A DNA stretch of 64,000 nt from Symbiodinium natans. Lineage: Eukaryota > Sar > Dinophyceae > Suessiales > Symbiodiniaceae. The translations under genes and the position numbers were made by a program. The stretch covers positions 1,164,134 to 1,228,133 of the forward strand of contig CAJNDS010002524.1 in the NCBI GenBank assembly GCA_905221605.1, in the 5' to 3' direction. Below the pieces are notes generated by a model. It did not search any database and had not been told where the DNA came from. It saw nothing but the letters and a program-made list of their open reading frames with translations. This document shows positions 29,252 through 36,500 of this stretch, piece by piece (the first letter of the stretch is position 1; each line of letters opens with the position of its first letter).

Positions 29252-30615
29252 AGGTGTCACGCGCTTGGCCAGATGGGTGTCACGCGCTTCGGGCCTGTGG
29301 TCTCCCATGGTCTCCGATCATGAACACAATTGGGCCATTGGGGCCGGGCGGGTGTCATGCGCTCGCGCCTGCGGTCTGCCATGGTCTCCGACCGGGTGGG
29401 TGTCACGCGCTTCGGGCCTGTGATCTCCCATGGTCTCCGATCATGAGCACAATTGGGGCCAATTGGGGCCGGGTGGGTGTCACGCGCTTCGGGCCTGTGG
29501 TCTCCCATCCGATCATGAGCCAGGCGGGTGTCACGCGCTCGGGCCTGTGGTCGCGGGCGGGTGTCACTGAGAGGGTTTCACGCGCTTGGATTCGTGGTCT
29601 CCCGTGGTCTCCGACCATGAGCGCAATGGGGCCAGACGGGTGTCGCGCGGTTCGGGTCCGTGGTGGCGCGAGCGCAATCTCGGCGGGTGTCACGCGGTCC
29701 GGGTTCATGGTCTCCCGTGGTCCGATCATGGGGCTGGCGGGCGTCACGAGGCCCGGCTCCGTGATCTTCAATGACTCCGATCATGAGCGACAGGGGTTGG
29801 GAGGGTGTCGCGCTTGGGTCCGTGGATTTCCGTGGTCTCCGATCATGAGCGCAGTGGGGCTGGGCGGGTGTCACGCTGTTCGGGTCCGTGGTTTCCCGTG
29901 GACTCCGATCATGTGAGCAACAAGCTTGGGAGGGTGTCACGCGCTGGGTTCGCGGTTTCCCGGCTTCTCCCATCGTGAGCCCAATGGGGCTGATCCGGCT
30001 CCGTGGTCTCCCATGATCTCTGATCATGAGCGACAGGGGTTGAGAGGGTGTCACGCGCTTGGATTCGTGGTCTCGCATGGTCTCCTATCATGAGCGCAAT
30101 GGGGCCGGACGAGCGTCGCACGGTTGTGAGTGGCAGGGGTTGGAGGGTGTCACGCGCTTGATGGTCTCCCATGGATCATCGAAGGGTGTCACGCGCTTGG
30201 GTCCGTGGTCTCCCATGGTCTCTGAGCAGGCTGGGCGGGCGTCACGCGGTCCGGTCGCGGTCTGTCACGGTGTCCGATCATGAGCGACAGGGGTTGAGAG
30301 GGTGTCACGCGCTGGGTTCGTGGTCTCCCAACATCTCCGATCATGAGCGCAATGGGGCCGCCGTGGTGAGCTACAGGCATTGGGAGGGTGTTCGCACATG
30401 TGGGCCCGCGGTCTCCCACGGTCTCCGATCATGAGCGCAACGGGGCAGGCGGGTGTCACGCGGTCCGGGTCCGTGGTCTCCCGTGATCTCCGATCTTGAG
30501 CGACAGGGGTTGAGAGGGTGTCACGCGCTTGGATTCGTGGTCTCCCATGGTCTCCGACCATGAGCGCAATGGGGCCGGGCGGGTGTCACGCGGTTCGGGC
30601 CCGTGGTGAGCGACC
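29252..30615. repeat. Degenerate GC-rich satellite, about 20 or more units
   Basis: A unit beginning GTGTCACGCG and continuing GGTCTCCCATGGTCTCCGATCATGAGC...AATGGGGCCGGGCGG recurs from start to end with units of roughly 25-110 bp. Overlapping frames on both strands (up to 220 codons) arise from the repeat. No CCCTAAA is present in it, a striking gap in the otherwise ubiquitous telomere-like sequence. Confidence 0.9.
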
Positions 30616-30623
30616 TCGCCCGC

Positions 30624-31895
30624 GCTTTAATGCGTTCAGCTGTTTTCGCCTTCGAAAAAGTGCACAAAGAGAGCACGGCGTTGCAAATGTGGAAAGCAAG
30701 ACCAAATGCGTTTTTTAGGCCTGGCAAAATGCATTCGGGCAGCGCTTGGACATCCATGTCTACTGGTATTTTGCGACCAACATTTCCCCGACATGCATCT
30801 GAGGGCATTCCACATGCATTTTTCGTCGCCCGAAAACGTATTTGACACTGGTTTCCTATCATGTTGCAATCTTGGGTTCTGCCGCTGAAATTTCATGTCT
30901 TTCTGCGCATAAGAACATCTATAAATAGGATTTGAACGCGTTTAGAACCATAATCACCGTTTCGCAAAATTCCCGAAAAGGGGGCCTAAAATCAGAAGCA
31001 ACATGCCCAGATGCATTTTTGCGAGGCAGGCAGAATGCATTCGCGCAGCTTGCTCCTTCCAAAACCACAATAACAAACTCGCTTGGTAGCTGACTTTTGT
31101 GTCAAAGACAGAGGCCCCGTACGGAAGAAACCAAAGTCCGAATGCATTTTTTGCCTGTGCCCAAATGCATTCAGCTGTTTTCGCTTTGAAAAAGTGCAGA
31201 AAGAGCACGCGGCGTTGCACATGTGGAAAGCAAGACCAAATGCGTTGTTCAGGCCTGGCAAAATGCATTCGGCAGCATCTGGTCTTCCATTCTATTCGGT
31301 TTGCTCCATTACAGCATGAAAAACAAACGAAAACAACAAAAAAATAGATTGGTGTTTTACGACCAACATCTACCCGACATGCATTTCTAGGGCATTCCAA
31401 ATGCATTTTTCGTCGCCCGAAGAATGCATTTGGCACTGGTTTCCTATCATGCTTAGTCTTGGTTTCTGCTGGCTCAATGACGTATTCGATTCTTCTGATG
31501 TGTTTTCTGTGCATAAAAGCTGTAGGAATTGAAAAACGTGTTTAGAACAATGCTCGACATTTTGCAGGAGTACCGAAACAGACCCAGAATCAGGAAGAAC
31601 ATGCTCAGGTGCATTTTTCAAAGTGGGCAGAATGCATTCGCGCAGCTTGCTCCTTCCACAACCACAATAACATTGAGTTAACCGCTGATCTTTCGTCGTA
31701 AAGACAAGCTGCGTACAAAAGAGGCGAATGCACAACTGCATTTGTCGCGCGTGCCTAAATGCACTCAGCTGTTTTCGCCTTTGAAAAAGTACAGAAAGAG
31801 AGAGCATGGCGTTGCATGTAGAAAGCAAGACCAAACGCATTTTTCAGGCTTAGCAAAATGCATGTAGGCAGCGCTTGGACATCCATGTCAATCCA
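30624..31895. repeat. Second satellite, unit about 525-605 bp, 2.25 copies, rich in ATGCAT
   Basis: Unit 1 30624-31148, unit 2 31149-31752, partial unit 3 31753-31895. Each starts near ATGC(G/A)(T/C)TCAGCTGTTTTCGC and contains CGTCGCCCGAA, ACTGGTTTCCTATCATG and CGCGCAGCTTGCTCCTTCC. ATGCAT and one-base variants recur many times per unit. Frames on both strands are shadows. Confidence 0.85.
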
Positions 31896-32184
31896 TCGTT
31901 TGGATTGGGAAAGGGTTGTTCCGACCCCTGGCAGCTCCAAAGAGAAGCCTGAAACCCACGCTTCCATACTGAGCCCAATTTTTCTGATTGTAAACTCGGC
32001 CTGCCGAATTCTACGCGTCGCGTTATTGCTTCATGCCGCTTTCCCTTGATCTGCAATCTTATTGTTTGGGGTCTTCGCCGGCATAATATATATACATACC
32101 GGTTTAGCATGTAGGGTTCCAGCATGTTCCACGCCAGGGCGGGAACGGCCGGTATGGCCCGGAAAGGGTGTGTATTCCTGGAAG

Positions 32185-32300
32185 ATGGGAGGGTTTAGGG
32201 CTTAGGGTTTAGGGCTTAGGGTTTAGGGCTTAGGACTTAGGACTTAGGACTTAGGGTTTAGGGTTTAAGGTTTAGGGCTCAGGGTGTAGGGTGTAGGGTC
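32185..32300. repeat. TTTAGGG/CTTAGGG mixed array
   Basis: Alternating GGGTTTA and GGGCTTA units with three GGACTTA units in a row. Confidence 0.8.
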
Positions 32301-32307
32301 CCTCATC

Positions 32308-32390
32308 TCACCAGGAAGATGGGCTGGGTGCACGCGGAGGAGGAGGCGAAGAAGGAGACATCCCCATCTCATGCAACCATCCCCAGAACC
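32308..32390 (+). CDS. Possible exon
   Basis: Reads RKMGWVHAEEEAKKETSPSH then ATIPRT; charged and protein-like. Function unknown. Confidence 0.25.
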
Positions 32391-32469
32391 TAAACCCTAA
32401 ACCCTAAACGCTATCAGGGACCCATCCCCAGAGCCCCCTAAATCTAAGGAGTATAAGCAGGGGCCCATC

Positions 32470-32610
32470 CTTGGAGGCTCCGGGGTACTTTAGAACCCCA
32501 ATTATAAACCCTAGACCCTAAAATAACTGTACTTATAAGGCCCCTAAGTCCTTCAAGCAAGTTATAAGTAGAGTTATAGTTGGGGTTACAAGTGCCCATG
32601 CACCTCCAAG
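32470..32610. repeat. Family A fold-back element (long form)
   Basis: CTTGGAGGCTCCGGGGTAC against GTGCCCATGCACCTCCAAG, with the internal GGCCCCTAAGTCCTTC and a short telomere-like insert (CCCTAGACCCTAAA). Confidence 0.85.
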
Positions 32611-32768
32611 TAGAAGGGACCCTTCATCTTCTTCCCCTTAGAACCCCTTTACATACGTTATGAGCCTTCTATAGTCCCTATACACCGTGAGATTCCCCAA
32701 AGAACCCCTAATTAAGCCCTAAGGTCCCTTGTAAGGGTCCCTCCTTTAGTCCCTTGATAAATCCTATC

Positions 32769-32885
32769 CAGACTCCTGGGAGGGTCCAAAAAGTAATTCC
32801 CCTTAAGGGTTCCGTGACCCAATAGTAGTGTGGGTACTATTTGGGCGCTCTACTTTATGGATCCTCCCAGGGGTCTGGGAGAATC
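32769..32885. repeat. Family N inverted-repeat element, unnested copy
   Basis: GACTCCTGGGAGGGTCCAAAAAG against CTACTTTATGGATCC and TCCCAGGGGTCTGGGAG. Confidence 0.8.
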
Positions 32886-32965
32886 CCTGTGCGCGGGAGT
32901 GTAGGAGATTTTGTAGCCATCCACCGTGGCCAAGTGCTTCTAAACCCTAAATTCTAAATCCTAAA

Positions 32966-33043
32966 CTCGCACCCATGCCAATCCAGCACATGGCACCCGC
33001 TGAGCACACAAGGATCGACCATGCTGCATGCATGCCGAGGGCC
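32966..33043 (+). CDS. Possible exon
   Basis: Reads LAPMPIQHMAPAEHTRIDH then AACMPRA immediately before a CCCTAAA array. Confidence 0.25.
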
Positions 33044-33142
33044 TAAACCCTAAACCCTAAACCCTAAACCCTAAACCCTAAACCCTGAACCCTGAACCCT
33101 GAACCCTGAACCCTGAACCCTGAACCCTGAACCCTGAACCCT
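33044..33142. repeat. CCCTAAA then CCCTGAA blocks
   Basis: Six CCCTAAA units followed by eight consecutive CCCTGAA (TTCAGGG) units: a homogenised variant block. Confidence 0.9.
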
Positions 33143-33231
33143 AAGCCGCTGTTTCTTAGCTTTGCGGAGGGAGTAGGCAGACGAGGCCACACGCCCACAA
33201 GTATATGCGTCAACAAGTATACAACTAGGAC

Positions 33232-33320
33232 CTTGGGACATTTCATTATTTACCCTATTGGGTTTAAGAGGATCTTATTCAGAAATCTTTTTCAGAGCGT
33301 TTTTGGTGCCATCCTCGACA
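33232..33320. repeat. Family L element
   Basis: TTGGGACATTTCATTATTTACCC, GGGTTTAAGAGGATCTTATTC, then TTTTTCAGAGCG; the right end abuts the coding stretch at 33306-33432. Confidence 0.7.
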
Positions 33321-33432
33321 ATAGTCTAGAGTGTATCAGCGTCAGCTGCGACCAGCCCTGCTGCGGCACGCTAGAAAAGAACTGCTCCGCCGCCGTGGCC
33401 AGAGGGCTTCCTGAGTTGGTTCCCGAGCTTTA
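33306..33432 (+). CDS. Cysteine-rich exon
   Basis: Reads GAILDNSLECISVSCDQPC, CGTLEKNCSAAVARGLPEL and VPEL before TAA. Five cysteines in 25 residues. It precedes the PAS-like gene on the same strand; it may be the end of another gene or an upstream exon. Confidence 0.4.
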
Positions 33433-33585
33433 AGCCCGAAACCCCAAGAAGCCCTAAACTTCCTGAACCCAAAAAGGCCTGAAAGCCTTGTGAGTTCGAG
33501 ATCTCTTTGCAAGCGGCAGCACCCTTTCGGATCACTGAGGGAGGCTCGGCTCTTTCGGCCGCGGGCCCCCTGAGAAGTGAGCAGC

Positions 33586-36500
33586 ATGGATGAAACAAAC
33601 GTGGAGCTGCAAGAGCCCCAGGCCTCTTCCTTCGCATTTAGTTGAACTTTAACTGCTTTTTGGGCTTTAGGGTTTAGGGTTTAGGGTTTAGGGTCCCCCC
33701 TTGGCTCTTGGAGAAGTAAGGCCTTCGTGGCCGCTGCAATCATCCTCGAGGTGTGTTTAGCCGGCCGCCTTGTGTACCAGGCGGCTTTGGGGTTTAGGGG
33801 ATTAGGGGTTAGGGGTTTAGGGTTTAGGGTTTAGGGTTAGGGGTTTAGGGTTTAGGGTTTGGGGTTTGGGGTTTGGGGTTTTGGGGGTTAGGGGCTAGGG
33901 GTTTAGGTGGTTCCACACAGGGCACCAAGAGAGCCTTCGAGGAGGGACGAAAACCCCAAACCCTAAACCCTCAACCCTAAACCCTAAACCCTAAACCCTA
34001 AACCCTAAACCCCAAACCCTAAACCCTAAACCCAAAGTCGGCACCCTAAAGGTTTGCAAGCACGGCAAGCCAATGAGAAGCATGTGGCGGCGAATCGCAT
34101 CCTACGCAATGCGAATGGCCAGATCGCTTGTTCCTTGGTAGCGAAGTGGTACCCTTTACCACTCTTTGGTTCTGGGTTCCCTTATCAAGTAACCAACCCC
34201 AAAACCCCAAACCCTAAACCCTAAACCCCAAACCCCAAACCCCAAACCTAAACCCTAAACCCTCTACCGTGCCACCTAAGGTTCCATTTTCTGATGACTC
34301 CGACAGCGCCTGGGATGGGTAAATGCCTGGTTCTTGCTATTGCTTCGCAGGGTACTCAAAGCTCAGGGTTTAGGGTTTAGGGTTTAGGGTGTAGGGTTTA
34401 GGATATAAGTTTGGTGCAGGGCCGAAGCTCCATGATTCAACGATAAGGGCATGTCTGAAGATAGCTGACATCTTCATAGGCCCAGGGTTTAGGGTTTTGG
34501 GTTTTGGGTTTAGGGTTCAGGGTTCAGGGTTTAGGGTTTGTTCCTTAGTATAGGGACCCCTATAATGACGAAGATCCCCCCCCCCCCCCCCCGCCACAAG
34601 ACAAGCAGCAGCTATTGGAGTTGTTGCACGGCAAGTGGCCGCCGGGCGGTTGAGAGTTTAGGGTTTAGGGTTAGGCTTTGGAGTTTAGGGTTTAGGGTTT
34701 TTGGGTTTAGGGTTTAGGGTTTAGGGTTGGTCTGATTACAAAATTCAGGAAAAGTCTGCATCCACGAGGAGGTGAGGGCACTTCGCTGGTACATCAGTCG
34801 AAAGATAGTTGCCTTGAACCTGACTATGTTGCTGGTCATTGTGGGCCTGATCCAGATGCGAGTTGTCTTTCAGCTGCCCCTGGGTTGCTGTCAAGAAGTT
34901 GAGATCAAGTGATACCTATTACTTACGTAGCCAAGAGTTGAACTTTAAACTTTTTGGGCTTCCTTAATTAGTAGGAAGAATACAGTTTAACCTTTTTCCC
35001 TTGGTTATTTCAGAAGTAAGATTATTAGGTCACAGACTGAATATATAGATCTGGCAAACTTCATGCCAGCTCTTCGCTCCCGCAACGCAGGCCAGCGACC
35101 GTCCAGGGATCATTCTGTTGGACCCTTCTTGGAACATTTGGCTGCATGTGTGCGGCGTTCATTTTCCCGCGAATTACCCGGACAGACCTGTCGTATCTGG
35201 TCTACTCATGCCTGCTGATGCTCTACATCCTACCCATGAACCTTACTTAGCCAAGAGTTGAACTTTGAACTTTTTGGGCTTCCTTGTTTAGTAGGAAGAA
35301 TAAAGTATTAACCTTTGTTTCCCTTGGTTATTGGAGAAGTAAGGAACTCCAGTACCGCTGGCACCACCCGCGTGGCTCCACTGCTCTTCACACTTTTCCG
35401 GCTGCCTGCTACCGCCATGGTGACTTACTTCGCCTTTAGTTGAACTTTAGGGTTTAGGGTTTAGGGTTTAGGGTTTAGGGTTTAGGGTTTAGGGTTTAGG
35501 GTTTAGGGTTTAGGGTTTAGGGTTTTAAACTTTCTGGGTTTCCTTATTTAGTAGGAACATTGAAGCTTAACCTTTTCTTCCCCTTGGTTATTGGAGGAGT
35601 AAGGTGAACCGTATCTACTTTGTCCTTCTCGGCAACTTGCCGTTCTTGGCAATCATGACGTGGCGAGTCTCCTCAGAGGATTTTGACAACAGCTACGGGG
35701 GCCGAACTGCTGCGGTGGGCATGGAGTGCTTACATATCCTGGTGCTTGTGGGCTTGGCCGTTGCGCTTCAAGACTACCTCTGCGGCAGAGTGGAGAAGGA
35801 GCAGGAGAGGAGCAACACCGTCACCCAACTCAATGCCGCCTCCTCGCTGCTCCAGCTTCTTAGGGGTACTTGGAAGTATTTTGTTTAATTTTTGGGCATG
35901 ATAATTCCTAAGAAGCCCTAAACCCTAAACCCTAAACCCTCAAGGCTGACGTGCGACGCCGTGGTGGAGTTGGACGGAGACCTCCGCCTTACGAAGCACT
36001 CCCAGGAGCTCTCAGCCACTTAGGGGAGCTGGGTAGAGAACCCTTTTAGAATACCCTTTTTGGGGTTTAGGGTTTAGGGTTTAGGGTTGTGACATGAATC
36101 CTATTGCAAGTACATGAGGGTTAACCTGTATAAGCTGTTTGGTTATCTATGAGCCCTATGACAAACGAAGCACGGTGAACCTTTTTTGGGCCTACTAGGG
36201 CATTTTCAGCCCCTAAGGCCATGCTACTCCGAGACGCTGGCCGGAGCGCGTCGCTCGAAGGCGTGCGCTTCACGGATCTGGTGCCTGCCTCCGAGGCGGC
36301 CGGCGCACTCAAGCAGCTCCTTACTTCGCCTTTAGTTGAATTAGGGTTTAGGGTTTAAGGTTTAGGGTTTAGGGTTTAGGGTTTAGGGTCAAAAGGGTTT
36401 AGGGTTTAGGGTGCAGGGCTTAGGGTCAAAAGGATTTAGGGTTTATGTAGGGTTTAGGGTTTCCTTATTTAGTAGGACTATTAAAGCTTAACCCTTTTTT

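Noticed and set aside
29254..30896. Several overlapping frames of 60-220 codons on both strands
   Set aside because: They run through satellite DNA in several frames at once and repeat the same peptide fragments, so they follow the repeat, not a gene.
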